Assembly (NCBI RefSeq): GCF_003160695.1
Contig: NZ_QGDD01000006.1
Location: 243,800 to 307,799 of the forward strand
DNA from: Nocardioides silvaticus
Lineage (GTDB): Bacteria > Actinomycetota > Actinomycetes > Propionibacteriales > Nocardioidaceae
Direction: 5' to 3'
DNA length: 64,000 bases
Shown here: piece after piece, positions 24,997-34,104 of the stretch
Layout: each line of letters starts with the position of its first letter
Position numbering within the stretch: the first letter of the stretch is position 1
Notes under the pieces: generated by a model
Databases searched by the model: none
Told to the model about the DNA's origin: nothing
The model's input: the letters and a program-made list of their open reading frames with translations, nothing else
Made by a program: the position numbers and the translations under genes

Positions 24997-25602
24997 ATGG
25001 CGAGGGTGTCCGCGGACGTACGACGCGAGCTGCTGATCGAGGCTGCGATCCGGGTGATGGCCCGGGACGGTGTGGCGCGGACGACGACGCGCGCGATCGT
25101 CGGTGAGGCCGACATGCGGCTCGGCGCCTTCCACTACTGCTTCCGCTCGAAGGCCGAGCTGCTCGAGCAGGTGATCCGGGCGATCACGACCCACACCCTC
25201 GAGCCGGCGCTGGTGGCGCTGGGGAAGGACGGCACCCTCGAGGAGCGGCTGCTCGGCGGGCTGCGTGGCTACTGGGACCACGTCGTGAAGTACCCCGAGG
25301 AGCACCGGGTCACCTACGAGCTCACCCAGTACGCCGTCCGCGAGCCGGACCTCGCCGACGTCGCCCGCAAGCAGTACGAGATCTACCTCGAGGCGAACAC
25401 GACGATCCTCGACACCGTCGCGGCGAGCACGGGCATCGCCTGGTCGGCGCCGGTGCCGGTGCTGGCGCGATCGATGGCCGCGATGATCGACGGGATGACG
25501 CTGCTCTACCTCAACGAGGGCGACGCCGAGACGGCCTGGGCGGCGTTGGAGCTCGGCATGCGGCACCTGCTCGCGCAGGCAGAGCCCGCGCCGGTGGCCT
25601 AG
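24997..25602 (+). CDS. TetR family transcriptional regulator
   Basis: 201 residues. The N-terminal helix-turn-helix is VMARDGVARTTTRAIVGEADMRLGAFHYCFRSKAELLEQV, the standard TetR_N layout. The C-terminal ligand and dimer domain is helical and unassigned. ATG at 24997 has GGGAGG nine bases upstream; a longer frame from 24961 lacks a site. The 61 bases after mazG contain a relatively AT-rich stretch (GATACTTATCC) that may be part of its own promoter. No obvious target gene is adjacent, since the next gene is a small membrane protein. Confidence 0.88.
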   Translation: MARVSADVRRELLIEAAIRVMARDGVARTTTRAIVGEADMRLGAFHYCFRSKAELLEQVIRAITTHTLEPALVALGKDGTLEERLLGGLRGYWDHVVKYPEEHRVTYELTQYAVREPDLADVARKQYEIYLEANTTILDTVAASTGIAWSAPVPVLARSMAAMIDGMTLLYLNEGDAETAWAALELGMRHLLAQAEPAPVA

Positions 25603-25628
25603 TTCCTGAAAGTTTTCCCAGAGGAACT
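25601..25628 (+). terminator. Weak hairpin at the end of the TetR gene
   Basis: AGTTCCT / AGGAACT stem (7 bp) with a 14-base loop, beginning in the TAG stop codon itself. Confidence 0.35.
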
Positions 25629-25692
25629 TGCAATTGCCTGCGCCGCCCGTGCGGGGCATGGACGATTCAGGCAAGCCTCGGGCCCCAGAGCT

Positions 25693-25733
25693 GGGAGGGG
25701 TCGCGCTTCCCCCACAGACGCGTGGCCCCTCCC
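25693..25733. other. Long stable hairpin in an otherwise empty intergenic region
   Basis: Arms 25693-25705 and 25721-25733 pair over 13 positions (eight perfect GC-rich pairs then two wobbles in five) around a 15-base loop containing CCCCC. It is 90 bases from the TetR stop and 43 bases before the next gene. A terminator, leader structure or small RNA are all possible. Confidence 0.4.
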
Positions 25734-25775
25734 TCGATCCTGTGTGACCCGGGCTGATGCTGCAATGATGCGCCG

Positions 25776-26198
25776 GTGAGCGACGTCGGCGTGGCCGTCC
25801 TGATCGTGCTCGTGGCCCTCGCGGTCCTGGGCTCGGCGATCGTGGTGCTGATCGTCGTCCTGCGCCGCGCCGCCCGCGACCGCGGCGCGGAGCTGCGGCA
25901 GTCCTACCCGGACGCTGAGCTCGGCCCCGAGCTCGGCCAGTACCGCGGGGGCACCGGCTCGTTTCCCCGCACCCGGAACACCGGTTGGATCGTCCTGACG
26001 CCGACCAGCGTCGTCGTACGCCCGCTGCTGGGCAGCGCGATCACGCTGCCGCTCACGGACATCACCGCCACCCGCGTCGACCGGTCCTTCCGCGGCCACT
26101 GGAACGGGCGGCCGGTGCTCGTCCTCGCGACCGACCGCGGCGAGGTCGGCGTGACGGTCGACAGCCCGGAGCAGTGGCAGGCCGCCCTGGTTCGCTGA
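25776..26198 (+). CDS. Single-TM protein with a small C-terminal beta domain
   Basis: 140 residues from GTG. The N-terminus is one strong TM helix (VAVLIVLVALAVLGSAIVVLIVVL) followed by basic residues, so the remainder is probably cytoplasmic. Residues about 65-138 (TGWIVLTPTSVVVRP to VTVDSPEQWQAAL) have the alternating strands of a GRAM or bacterial PH-like domain. No catalytic motif. Function unknown. Confidence 0.65.
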   Translation: MSDVGVAVLIVLVALAVLGSAIVVLIVVLRRAARDRGAELRQSYPDAELGPELGQYRGGTGSFPRTRNTGWIVLTPTSVVVRPLLGSAITLPLTDITATRVDRSFRGHWNGRPVLVLATDRGEVGVTVDSPEQWQAALVR

Positions 26199-26293
26199 AC
26201 GAGCGGCATCCTGGGGGTACTAGCACCATCGGACAGGTCGCGGGCACCGGCGCGACCGGCGACGCTGTTCGGCGAGAAGAGGAGCATGGGCCC

Positions 26294-26683
26294 ATGAAGC
26301 GCTGCGTGACCGTCGCGGTGGTTGCCCTCAGCCTGACCGCCGTCACCCCGGCCCGGGCGGCAGCACCGGCGACCGACCGCGGCGCCGACTCGATCATCCA
26401 ACGCGGCGCCTGCAGCGACGGTGCCGACTGGAGGTTGCGGGTCCAGCTCGTCGACAAGCGGCTGGAGGTCGAGGGTTTCGTCGACAGCAACCGGCGGGGC
26501 CAGCGCTGGCGCTGGGTGATGAAGCACAACGGGTCGGTGAGCGCCCGCGGCACCAAGAAGACCGTGCCGCCCAACGGCACGTTCCGGGTGACCCGGCGGG
26601 TGGTCGACATCCAAGGCATCGACGACCTCCTGTTCCGCGCGAAGCACGCCGGACAGGTCTGTCGGGGTGTGGTGAACTACTGA
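26294..26683 (+). CDS. Small secreted protein, hypothetical
   Basis: 129 residues. A Sec signal peptide is plain (MKRC, then VTVAVVALSLTAVTPARA, cleavage near AAA). The mature part is basic, has two cysteines (ACSDG near the start and QVCRG near the end) that probably form a disulphide, and looks beta-rich, with WRLRVQLVDKRLEVEGFVD strands. Not assigned to a family. It sits 18 bases before the histidine kinase gene, which has a strong AGGAGG site, so the two may be co-transcribed and this protein could relate to the sensor. Confidence 0.7.
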   Translation: MKRCVTVAVVALSLTAVTPARAAAPATDRGADSIIQRGACSDGADWRLRVQLVDKRLEVEGFVDSNRRGQRWRWVMKHNGSVSARGTKKTVPPNGTFRVTRRVVDIQGIDDLLFRAKHAGQVCRGVVNY

Positions 26684-26701
26684 CCTTCACAGGAGGTCGG
26701 G

Positions 26702-27982
26702 ATGCGCTGGTACACGAACCCCGTGGTGCAGTTCCTGGCCGCCGGGTTCGTGACACTGGTCGTCGTGCTCGTCGCCACCAGCGCCCTGAGCGCGGGAGCC
26801 GCCGACGACGAGGCGATCGAGGAGGCGCAGACGTTGACCGTGGTGCTGGCCCGCTCGGTCGCCGAGCCGGCCGTGCCCAAGGGACTGGTCAAGGGTGACG
26901 CGGCCGCGATCGACAAGCTCGATCGGCAGGTCCTCGACCGGCTGCTCGTCGGTGACGTGCTGAGGATCAAGATCTGGGCGGCCGACGGCACCGTGCTCTA
27001 CAGCGACAAGACCGACCTCATCGGCAGCGTCTACACCCTCGACGACGACGAGCGGGCCGTCCTCGAGGACGGCGGCGCCGACGCCGAGCACGCGGACCTC
27101 GACCGTCCGCAGAACCGCTTCGAGCGCGACCTCGGCGGCGACCTGCTCGAGGTCTACACGCGGATCACCTCGCCCGAGGGCCAGCCGCTGCTGTTCGAGG
27201 CGTACTTCTCCGCCGACCAGGTCGCCGACCGGCGCGAAGAGGTGCTCCAGCGCTTCCTCCCGATCAGCATCGGCGCCCTGGTCGCGCTGACCGTCGTCGC
27301 CACGCCGCTGATCCTGCTGCTCACCCGCCGCGCCGCGAAGGACGGCCGCGAGCGCGAGCGGCTGCTCCGCGCCGCCGTGCGCGCCTCGGACGCCGAGCGG
27401 GTGCGCATCGCCCGCGACCTGCATGACGGTGTCGTGCAGGACCTGGCGGGTTCGTCGTACTCCATCTCGACGCTGGTCGGCCGTCTCGACGACGAGCCCG
27501 AGGTCGCCGGCGAGCTGGAGGAGGTGAGCCGGACCCTGCGCACGAGCATGCGGTCGCTGCGCTCGCTGCTGGTCGAGATCTACCCGCCGGACCTGCACGT
27601 CGAGGGCCTTGCCGCGGCGCTCCACGACCTGACCGCACCGCTGGCCGCGGCCGGCGTCAGCGTCGACGTCGACGTCACGGGGGAGTCGGGGTCGAGCGAC
27701 GACGCGGTGGCGCTGGTGTGGCGGGTGGCGCAGGAGGCGGTCCGCAACGTCGCCGCGCACGCGGGCGCGCAGCGGATGTCGGTCACCGTCCACCGCGAGG
27801 AGCGGTTGCTGGTGCTCGAGGTCATCGACGACGGCCGCGGCTTCGACACCACTTCTGCCCGCGCGGGCGGCGGGTTCGGCCTGCGCGGCCTGCGGAGCCT
27901 GGCGCGTGACGCCGGTGCCCGGCTGGAGGTCGAGTCGACGGTGGGCGTCGGTACGACGGTGCGACTCGAGGTGCCGGCATGA
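26702..27982 (+). CDS. Sensor histidine kinase, NarL/DesK type
   Basis: 426 residues. TM helices at about 10-32 and 182-205 flank an extracellular sensor domain of about 150 residues (LVGDVLRIKIWAADGTVLYSDK looks like a dCache/sCache-type beta sheet). The HisKA_3 phosphoacceptor is in RVRIARDLHDGVVQDLAG, with His about residue 241. The HATPase domain has an N-box in QEAVRNVAAHA, and G-boxes DDGRGF and GFGLRGL. It should phosphorylate the response regulator encoded next, whose ATG overlaps this stop codon by four bases. Signal unknown. Confidence 0.93.
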   Translation: MRWYTNPVVQFLAAGFVTLVVVLVATSALSAGAADDEAIEEAQTLTVVLARSVAEPAVPKGLVKGDAAAIDKLDRQVLDRLLVGDVLRIKIWAADGTVLYSDKTDLIGSVYTLDDDERAVLEDGGADAEHADLDRPQNRFERDLGGDLLEVYTRITSPEGQPLLFEAYFSADQVADRREEVLQRFLPISIGALVALTVVATPLILLLTRRAAKDGRERERLLRAAVRASDAERVRIARDLHDGVVQDLAGSSYSISTLVGRLDDEPEVAGELEEVSRTLRTSMRSLRSLLVEIYPPDLHVEGLAAALHDLTAPLAAAGVSVDVDVTGESGSSDDAVALVWRVAQEAVRNVAAHAGAQRMSVTVHREERLLVLEVIDDGRGFDTTSARAGGGFGLRGLRSLARDAGARLEVESTVGVGTTVRLEVPA

Positions 27983-28590
27983 TCCGGATCGTGGTGGCCG
28001 ACGACCACGCGGTCGTCCGCCAGGGCCTCACCGGCCTGCTCGACGACGCCGACGGCCTCACCGTCGTCGGGGTAGCCGCCGACGGCGGCGAGGCGATCGC
28101 GCTGGTCCGCGAGCACCGTCCCGACGTGGTGCTGATGGACCTCCAGATGCCCGGCACCGACGGCGTCGAGGCCACCCGCGCCATCGTCGCCGAACGGCTC
28201 GGCGCCGAGGTGCTGGTCCTGACCTCGTTCTCCGACCAGGCCCGCATCCACGCCGCCATCGACGCCGGCGCCGTCGGCTACCTCCTCAAGGACGCCGAGC
28301 CCGCCGACCTCATCGCCGGCATCCGCGCGGTCGCCCGCGGCGAGTCACCGCTCGACCCCCGTGCCGCCCGCCAGCTCATCGCCGCCCGCGCCGAGCGCGA
28401 CCTCGAGCTGTCCCCGCGCGAGATCGAGGTGCTCCGTCTCGTCGTCGAGGGCCTGCTCAACAAGCAGATCGCCCAGCGCCTCGGCATCAGCGAGCGCACC
28501 GTCAAGGCCCACCTCACCTCGATCTTCCAGCGCACCGGCGCCACCGACCGCACCCAGGCCGCGCTCTGGGCCCAGCGCCACGGCCTCTGA
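27979..28590 (+). CDS. NarL/FixJ-type response regulator
   Basis: 203 residues. Receiver domain residues 1-120, with acidic pocket D8/D9, phosphoacceptor D54 (VLMDLQMPG), T/S near residue 82 in LTSF and lysine in LLKDAEP. LuxR-type helix-turn-helix at the C-terminus: ELSPREIEVLRLVVEGLLNKQIAQRL then ISERTVKAHLTSIF. Overlaps the kinase stop codon in an ATGA arrangement, so the pair is translationally coupled. Likely targets are not shown by the sequence; the next gene downstream is a c-di-GMP protein 91 bases away. Confidence 0.95.
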   Translation: MIRIVVADDHAVVRQGLTGLLDDADGLTVVGVAADGGEAIALVREHRPDVVLMDLQMPGTDGVEATRAIVAERLGAEVLVLTSFSDQARIHAAIDAGAVGYLLKDAEPADLIAGIRAVARGESPLDPRAARQLIAARAERDLELSPREIEVLRLVVEGLLNKQIAQRLGISERTVKAHLTSIFQRTGATDRTQAALWAQRHGL

Positions 28591-28681
28591 GCGCGAACTA
28601 GTCAGATCGGGCCATGCAAGTCGGTCCGATCGGCTTCGTCGTTCCGTCGGGCGCGGAGCGGCGCGGGGCGAGGATGTCCTC

Positions 28682-30937
28682 ATGGGGGAAGGGGAGACCG
28701 GTCGCCAGGCGTGGCGTGGGCGCGCCGCCGAGTGGCTGCCGCGCGGCGGCGTCCTGAGCGACGGCGCCTGGAGGGCACGCCACCGCGGCATCTGCGTCCT
28801 GCTGTGGCTGCATGCGATCGTGCTGTCAGTAGCGTCCGTGCTGTCGCAGCAGTCCCTGGCTCACGGCGCCGCGGACGCCTCGGCGGTGGGCTGGCTGGCC
28901 CTTGCTGCGACGACGCCGAGGTTCGGCAGACGGCTCCGTTCGGCCTCCGCCACGCTCGGACTGATGACGAGCTCCGCACTCGTCGTCCACCTGACGGGTG
29001 GCCTGATCGAAGCACACTTCCACTTCTTCGTGATGGTGGCCGTCGTCGCGCTCTACCAGGCATGGCTGCCTTACCTGCTGGGGTTGGCGTTCGTCGTCGC
29101 GCACCACAGCGTCGTCGGGACGATCGCGCCGCACGCCGTCTACAACCACGCGGCAGCAGCGGACAACCCCTGGCTGTGGGGACTCATCCACGGAGCGTTC
29201 GTGCTGGCGGAGAGTGCCGCCTGCCTCGTCTACTGGCGCGCCAGCGAGGCGGCCGTCGACCGCGAGCGGGCAGCCCGCGTGGAGGCGGAGACGGCGCACC
29301 GCGAGCTCGCCGACGCGCAGGCGCTCTCGGGCGTCGGGAGCTGGGAGTGGGACCAGGTCACGCAGGCCGTGACCTGGTCCGAGCAGCTCTACGCACTCGC
29401 CGGCGTGGACCCGGACTTCTTCACCCCGACGATCGAGGGCTTCCTCGAGCTCGTCCACCCCGAGGACCGGGAGCGGGTCGCCGGCCTCCTGCGGAAGGTG
29501 GCGGACGGATCGGGCTCGCTCGACTACGAGTGCCGGTTGCTGCGTCCCGACGGGGAGATCCGGACGATCCACGCCTTGGGTGAGGTGGCCGTGGACCTCC
29601 GCGGGGGCCACACCGGCATGCGCGGCACCTGCCACGACGTGACCGACCGCAAGAAGCTGGAGGATGCGATCACCCGGATGGCGTTGGAGGACCCGCTGAC
29701 CGGGCTCGCCAACCGGCGGGTCTTCTCCGACCGGCTCGACGAGGCGGTGGTCCGCGCCAGCAGCGCCGGCCGGGTGTGCGCGGTGCTCTTCATCGACCTC
29801 GACGGCTTCAAGGTCGTCAACGACACCCACGGCCACGCCGCGGGCGACGCGGTGCTCACGGACGTCGCACGACGGCTCCGCAGCTCGGTCCGACAGGGCG
29901 ACACGATCGCGCGCCTCGGAGGTGACGAGTTCGCGGTCCTCTGCGAGGCGACCGACCTGGACGCAGTGGCCGAGACGGCGGCGCGGATCGAGGAGGAGCT
30001 GAGCTACGTCGCCGTGATCGACGGTCAGCGGGTGCGCGTGAGCGCCAGCGTCGGCTTCGCCACGGCCGACCGCGCCGGCTCGCCCGACACGCTGCTGCGC
30101 CGGGCGGACGAGGCGATGTACGCCTCGAAGTCGCGCGCGGACGACCAGCCGGAGACCGCCGGGGTCCCGGTCTCTGCGCCCGGCGCACCGCCCGCACGGC
30201 TCGTCGAGGACCTCGACGCCGCTCTGGACCAGCAACAGTTCTGGCTCGTCTACCAGCCGATCGTCGACCTGGCCTCCGAGCAGCGGCTCGGCGTGGAGGC
30301 TCTGATCCGCTGGATGCATCCCGCTCGCGGTCTGCTCAACCCGGCGGACTTCATCGGCCCGGCCGAGGTCAGCGGCCAGATCCTGCCGATCGGGGAGTGG
30401 GCGCTGAGGTCCGCGTGCGACGCCACCGCGCGGTTGGCACCGGACACCTACACGAGCGTCAACATCTCCGGTCGCCAGCTGGGTCTCCGCGGTCTCGCGG
30501 CGATGGTCGCCGACGCCCTCGACGCCTCGGGGCTGCCGGCCGAGCGTCTGGTCCTCGAGGTCACCGAGACCGCGATCGTGGCCGACCTCGACAACGCGGT
30601 CGCACGCCTCGGAGAGCTGAAGGAGCTGGGGGTCCGGATCGCCCTCGACGACTTCGGCACCGGCTACTCGCCCTTGACGCACGTGCGCAGCCTGCCCGTG
30701 GACATCCTCAAGATCGACCGCACGTTCGTGCGCAACGTCGAGCACAGCGAGGAGGACCGGGCGATCGTGCGCGGCGTCATCGAGATCGCGAACCGGCTGG
30801 ACCTGCGGACGGTCGCGGAGGGCATCGAGACGCCCGACCAGCTCGAAGCGCTGCGGGAGCTCGGGTGCGAGTCAGGCCAGGGATATCTGTGGACCTGGCC
30901 GGTGGCGCTGGACGAAGCGCTGCACGCCGCCCGCTGA
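28682..30937 (+). CDS. Membrane PAS-GGDEF-EAL protein
   Basis: 751 residues from the ATG at 28682, with GAGGA upstream; an earlier in-frame start at 28361 would be antisense-like and inside the regulator gene. Residues about 35-190 hold five to six TM helices, including the histidine-rich segment IEAHFHFFVMVAVVALYQAWLP, a sensor type shared with many actinobacterial cyclases. A PAS domain (GVGSWEWDQVTQAVTWSEQ) follows, then GGDEF with an intact LGGDEFAVL active site, then an EAL domain with GVEALIRW, DDFGTGYSPL and KIDRTFV. It may both make and degrade c-di-GMP. It lies just upstream of the tad locus. Confidence 0.93.
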   Translation: MGEGETGRQAWRGRAAEWLPRGGVLSDGAWRARHRGICVLLWLHAIVLSVASVLSQQSLAHGAADASAVGWLALAATTPRFGRRLRSASATLGLMTSSALVVHLTGGLIEAHFHFFVMVAVVALYQAWLPYLLGLAFVVAHHSVVGTIAPHAVYNHAAAADNPWLWGLIHGAFVLAESAACLVYWRASEAAVDRERAARVEAETAHRELADAQALSGVGSWEWDQVTQAVTWSEQLYALAGVDPDFFTPTIEGFLELVHPEDRERVAGLLRKVADGSGSLDYECRLLRPDGEIRTIHALGEVAVDLRGGHTGMRGTCHDVTDRKKLEDAITRMALEDPLTGLANRRVFSDRLDEAVVRASSAGRVCAVLFIDLDGFKVVNDTHGHAAGDAVLTDVARRLRSSVRQGDTIARLGGDEFAVLCEATDLDAVAETAARIEEELSYVAVIDGQRVRVSASVGFATADRAGSPDTLLRRADEAMYASKSRADDQPETAGVPVSAPGAPPARLVEDLDAALDQQQFWLVYQPIVDLASEQRLGVEALIRWMHPARGLLNPADFIGPAEVSGQILPIGEWALRSACDATARLAPDTYTSVNISGRQLGLRGLAAMVADALDASGLPAERLVLEVTETAIVADLDNAVARLGELKELGVRIALDDFGTGYSPLTHVRSLPVDILKIDRTFVRNVEHSEEDRAIVRGVIEIANRLDLRTVAEGIETPDQLEALRELGCESGQGYLWTWPVALDEALHAAR

Positions 30938-30999
30938 CGTCCGACGCTTCTCCACAGGGCTGGAGAACTGCCTCTCGCCAGTCGGCGCCGGTTCCCCTA

Positions 31000-31018
31000 C
31001 TGTTCGGAAGCGGAACAG
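31000..31018. promoter_or_regulatory. Inverted repeat ahead of the tad locus
   Basis: CTGTTC and GAACAG arms separated by 7 bases, 22 bases before the tadA start codon. Placement suits an operator for the pilus operon. It does not match the mycobacterial SOS box. Confidence 0.35.
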
Positions 31019-31039
31019 ATTCCTATCTCGGGGGGTCGT

Positions 31040-32281
31040 GTGACCGTGACCCAGGCCGCCGTCGTCGGTGTCCTCGACGAGGCACTGCGCGCCGCCGTAC
31101 GACGCGACGGGCTCGACCCGCAGCGAGAGGTGGCCGCGGTCCGGCGGATCGCGCAGACGCTGGTGCGCGACCACGACGACCGCAGCCTGACCGGGATGGT
31201 CGAGCCCGTGGCCGATCCCGACGGGGTAGTGGCGGAACTGGTAGCGCGGGTGGCGGGCTTCGGTCCGCTCCAGCCGATGCTGGACGACCCGACGGTCGAG
31301 GAGGTCTGGATCAACAGCCCCGACCGGGTGTTCGTCGCGAGGAACGGTCGCCACGAGCTGACCAACCTGGTGCTCGACGAGGCGCAGGTGTCGGAGCTGG
31401 TCGAGCGGATGCTCAAGACCACCGGGCGACGGGTCGACCTCAGTCGGCCGTTCGTCGACGCCATGCTCCCGCAGGGGCACCGGCTGCACGTGGTCCTGCA
31501 GGGGATCAGCCGGGGCTTCTCCGCGGTGAACATCCGCAAGTTCGTCGTGCGTGCCTCGCGACTCTCCGAGCTGGTCGGCCTGCAGAGCCTCACCCCGTCC
31601 GCGGCGCTCTTCCTGGAAGCCTCGGTCCGGGCCGGCCTCAACATCCTGGTCAGCGGCGGGACGCAGGCAGGGAAGACGACGATGTTGAACTGCTTGGCGG
31701 CAGCGATCCCCGGCGGGGAGCGGGTGATCTCGGTCGAGGAGGTCTTCGAGATCCGCTTCCCGCACCCCGACTGGGTCGCCCTCCAGACCCGGCAGGAAGG
31801 GCTCGAGGGGACCGGCGAGATCCGGCTTCGCGACCTCATCAAGGAGTCGCTGCGGATGCGACCGAGCCGGATCATCGTCGGCGAGGTGCGGGCAGAGGAG
31901 GCGCTCGACCTGCTGCTCGCCCTCAACAGCGGGCTGCCGGGCCTGTGCACGATCCACGCCAACAGTGCTCGCGAGGCGCTGACCAAGGCCTGCACGTTGC
32001 CGCTGCTGGCGGGCGAGAACATCTCGGCCCGCTTCGTGGTGCCGACGGTCGCGTCGGCGGTCGACCTCGTCGTGCACCTCGAGGTCGACCACCGCGGGAC
32101 CCGTCGCGTCACCGAGATCGTCGGCGTGCCGGGTCGGATCGAGCAGGACATCATCGAGACCGAGCCGCTCTTCGAGCTGCGTGAAGGCCGGCTGCGCCGG
32201 AGTCTCGGGATGCCGCCGCGGGTCGGGAACTACGAGCGGATCGGCGTCGACGTACGACGTCTCCTCCACGAAGCCGAGTGA
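31040..32281 (+). CDS. tadA: TadA/CpaF-type secretion ATPase
   Basis: 413 residues from a GTG. This ATPase of the type II/IV secretion superfamily powers Tad pilus assembly. Walker A is NILVSGGTQAGKTTM, Walker B region is RIIVGEVRAEEALDLL, with the Asp-box EEVFEIRFPHPDW and His-box LCTIHANSAREAL in the usual order. N-terminal about 130 residues match the TadA N-domain (GFGPLQPMLDDPTVEEVWIN). First gene of a seven-gene cluster. It is followed after one base by the TadB gene. Confidence 0.95.
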   Translation: MTVTQAAVVGVLDEALRAAVRRDGLDPQREVAAVRRIAQTLVRDHDDRSLTGMVEPVADPDGVVAELVARVAGFGPLQPMLDDPTVEEVWINSPDRVFVARNGRHELTNLVLDEAQVSELVERMLKTTGRRVDLSRPFVDAMLPQGHRLHVVLQGISRGFSAVNIRKFVVRASRLSELVGLQSLTPSAALFLEASVRAGLNILVSGGTQAGKTTMLNCLAAAIPGGERVISVEEVFEIRFPHPDWVALQTRQEGLEGTGEIRLRDLIKESLRMRPSRIIVGEVRAEEALDLLLALNSGLPGLCTIHANSAREALTKACTLPLLAGENISARFVVPTVASAVDLVVHLEVDHRGTRRVTEIVGVPGRIEQDIIETEPLFELREGRLRRSLGMPPRVGNYERIGVDVRRLLHEAE

Positions 32282-32282
32282 C

Positions 32283-33137
32283 ATGGGCGCGCTCGTCGGC
32301 TTGGGGTTCGGGCTCGGTGTCCTGCTGATCTGGTCGGCGTTCGCGACCCCCCGCCCGCCTCGGCCCGAGCAACCGAGGTCCGGCCGGATCGAGCGGCTGC
32401 TGGCCGAGGCCGGGATGGCCGGCGTCACGCCGCGCTCGATGGTGCTGCTCTGCGTCGCGACCGGGCTGGTCGTGGCGCTGGTGGTGCTGGCGATGTCGCG
32501 GACGGCACCGCTCGCGATCGTGGTCGGTGCGCTCACGGCCTACCTCCCGGTGGCGGTGGTGTCGGGGCGGGCGCGCCGCAGGCACCGGGAGCTCGCCGAG
32601 GTCTGGCCGGAGGCCGTCGACGACCTGACGTCCGCCGTACGAGCCGGGATGTCGCTGCCGGACGCCGTCGCGGCACTGGGCGTGCGTGGACCGGAGGCGC
32701 TGCGGTCGGCGTTCGACTCGTTCGCGCTCGACTACCAGGTGTCGGGGCGTTTCGGCGACTGCCTCGACCGGCTCAAGGACCGGCTCGCCGATCCTGTCGG
32801 TGACCGCGTGGTCGAAGGCCTGCGCGTCGCGCGGGAGGTCGGTGGCGGCGAGCTCGGCCGGCTGCTGCGCAACCTGTCGGCCTACCTCCGCGACGACCTG
32901 CGCACCCGGTCCGAGCTCGAGGCGCGGCAGTCCTGGACGATCAACGGCGCCCGGCTGGCGGTCTCGGCGCCGTGGCTGGTCCTGCTCCTCATGTCGCTCC
33001 AGACCGACGTGATCACCCGCTACCGGTCGGCCGCCGGCGCGGTGATCCTCGTCGTCGGTGCGGGCGCGTGCGTGTTCGCCTACCGGCTGATGATGCGGAT
33101 CGGTCGGCTTCCCACCGAGCGACGGATCCTGTCGTGA
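32283..33137 (+). CDS. tadB: TadB-like pilus assembly protein (T2SS F family)
   Basis: 284 residues. N-terminal TM (ALVGLGFGLGVLLIWSAF), a second and third TM near residues 55-100, a cytoplasmic T2SSF domain (EVWPEAVDDLTSAVRAGMSLPDAVAAL), and two C-terminal TMs. It is the inner-membrane platform that works with TadA. ATG at 32283 is one base after the tadA stop; the longer frame overlapping tadA is not needed. Its stop codon overlaps the GTG of the next gene (GTGA). Confidence 0.9.
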   Translation: MGALVGLGFGLGVLLIWSAFATPRPPRPEQPRSGRIERLLAEAGMAGVTPRSMVLLCVATGLVVALVVLAMSRTAPLAIVVGALTAYLPVAVVSGRARRRHRELAEVWPEAVDDLTSAVRAGMSLPDAVAALGVRGPEALRSAFDSFALDYQVSGRFGDCLDRLKDRLADPVGDRVVEGLRVAREVGGGELGRLLRNLSAYLRDDLRTRSELEARQSWTINGARLAVSAPWLVLLLMSLQTDVITRYRSAAGAVILVVGAGACVFAYRLMMRIGRLPTERRILS

Positions 33138-34066
33138 CCGCCGCGACGTGGGGTGGGCTGCTCGGCGGCACGACCGCGCTCGGGTTGCTGCTGGTGGTCG
33201 GCCGGGTGCTGGCGATGCGCCGGCCGCAGCTCGACGTCCGGGTGCTTCCCTACGTGCGCGACCTGACGCCGTCGTACTCCATCCCGGCGCGCAGCGGCGA
33301 GCCGCGCTCGGCGTTCGTCGCGCTGACGGCGCCGATGCTCCGGTCCGCGGCGGAGCTGGTGGAGCGGGTGCTCGGCGGCGCCTCATCGGTACGACGTCGT
33401 CTCGCGCGCGCCGGCCTCGACCGCACGGTCCACGACTTCCGGGTCGAGCAGGTGGTGTGGGGGCTGGCCGGGTTCGCGCTCACCGCTGCCTACGGCGTGC
33501 TCGCCACGTTGTCGCGCCCCGGCAACCCGCTGCCGCTGGTGATCATCTGCGCGGTCGGGCTGGCCAGCGGCGTGCTCGCCCGCGACCACCACCTGACCAC
33601 CCAGGTGCGGCGCCGCGAGCGCGCGATGGTCGAGGAGTTCCCGACGGTCGCGGAGCTGCTGGCGCTCGCGGTCGCCGCGGGGGAGGGGCCGGTCTCCGCC
33701 CTCGACCGGGTCGTACGACGATCGCACGGCGCGCTCTCGGAAGAGCTCGGCTCCGTGCTCGCAGCGATCCGCACCGGTGAGCCGGTCGCCGAGGCGTTCG
33801 ACCGGCTCGCGGCCACGACCGGCGTGCCGATCGTCGCGCGCTTCGCCCACGGCGTGGCGGTCGCGGTGGAGCGCGGCACGCCGCTGACCGACGTGCTCCA
33901 CGCGCAGGCCGGCGACGTCCGCGAAGCCGGCCGTCGGGAGCTGATCGAGCAGGCCTCGCGCCGCGAGATCTTCATGATGGTGCCCGTCGTCTTCATCGTG
34001 CTGCCGGTCACCGTCTTCTTCGCCTTCTGGCCCGGCCTGGTCGGCCTGTCCCTGGCCGCCCCCTGA
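33134..34066 (+). CDS. tadC: TadC-like pilus assembly protein (T2SS F family)
   Basis: 310 residues from a GTG overlapping the tadB stop. An N-terminal TM is followed by a basic cytoplasmic part, then two TMs (WGLAGFALTAAYGVLATL and LVIICAVGLASGVLA), the T2SSF domain (FPTVAELLALAVAAGEGPVSALDRVV) and a C-terminal TM (VPVVFIVLPVTVFFAFWPGLVGL). The second platform subunit of Tad systems, where TadB and TadC form a pair. Spacing of 38 bases to the next small gene, which has its own strong ribosome site. Confidence 0.9.
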   Translation: MTAATWGGLLGGTTALGLLLVVGRVLAMRRPQLDVRVLPYVRDLTPSYSIPARSGEPRSAFVALTAPMLRSAAELVERVLGGASSVRRRLARAGLDRTVHDFRVEQVVWGLAGFALTAAYGVLATLSRPGNPLPLVIICAVGLASGVLARDHHLTTQVRRRERAMVEEFPTVAELLALAVAAGEGPVSALDRVVRRSHGALSEELGSVLAAIRTGEPVAEAFDRLAATTGVPIVARFAHGVAVAVERGTPLTDVLHAQAGDVREAGRRELIEQASRREIFMMVPVVFIVLPVTVFFAFWPGLVGLSLAAP

Positions 34067-34104
34067 CGCACCTCGCATCGGAACCATCTCGGGAAGGAAC
34101 GACA

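Noticed and set aside
31000..31018. SOS box before tadA
   Set aside because: The half-sites and spacing do not match the actinobacterial LexA site (TCGAAC-4-GTTCGA).
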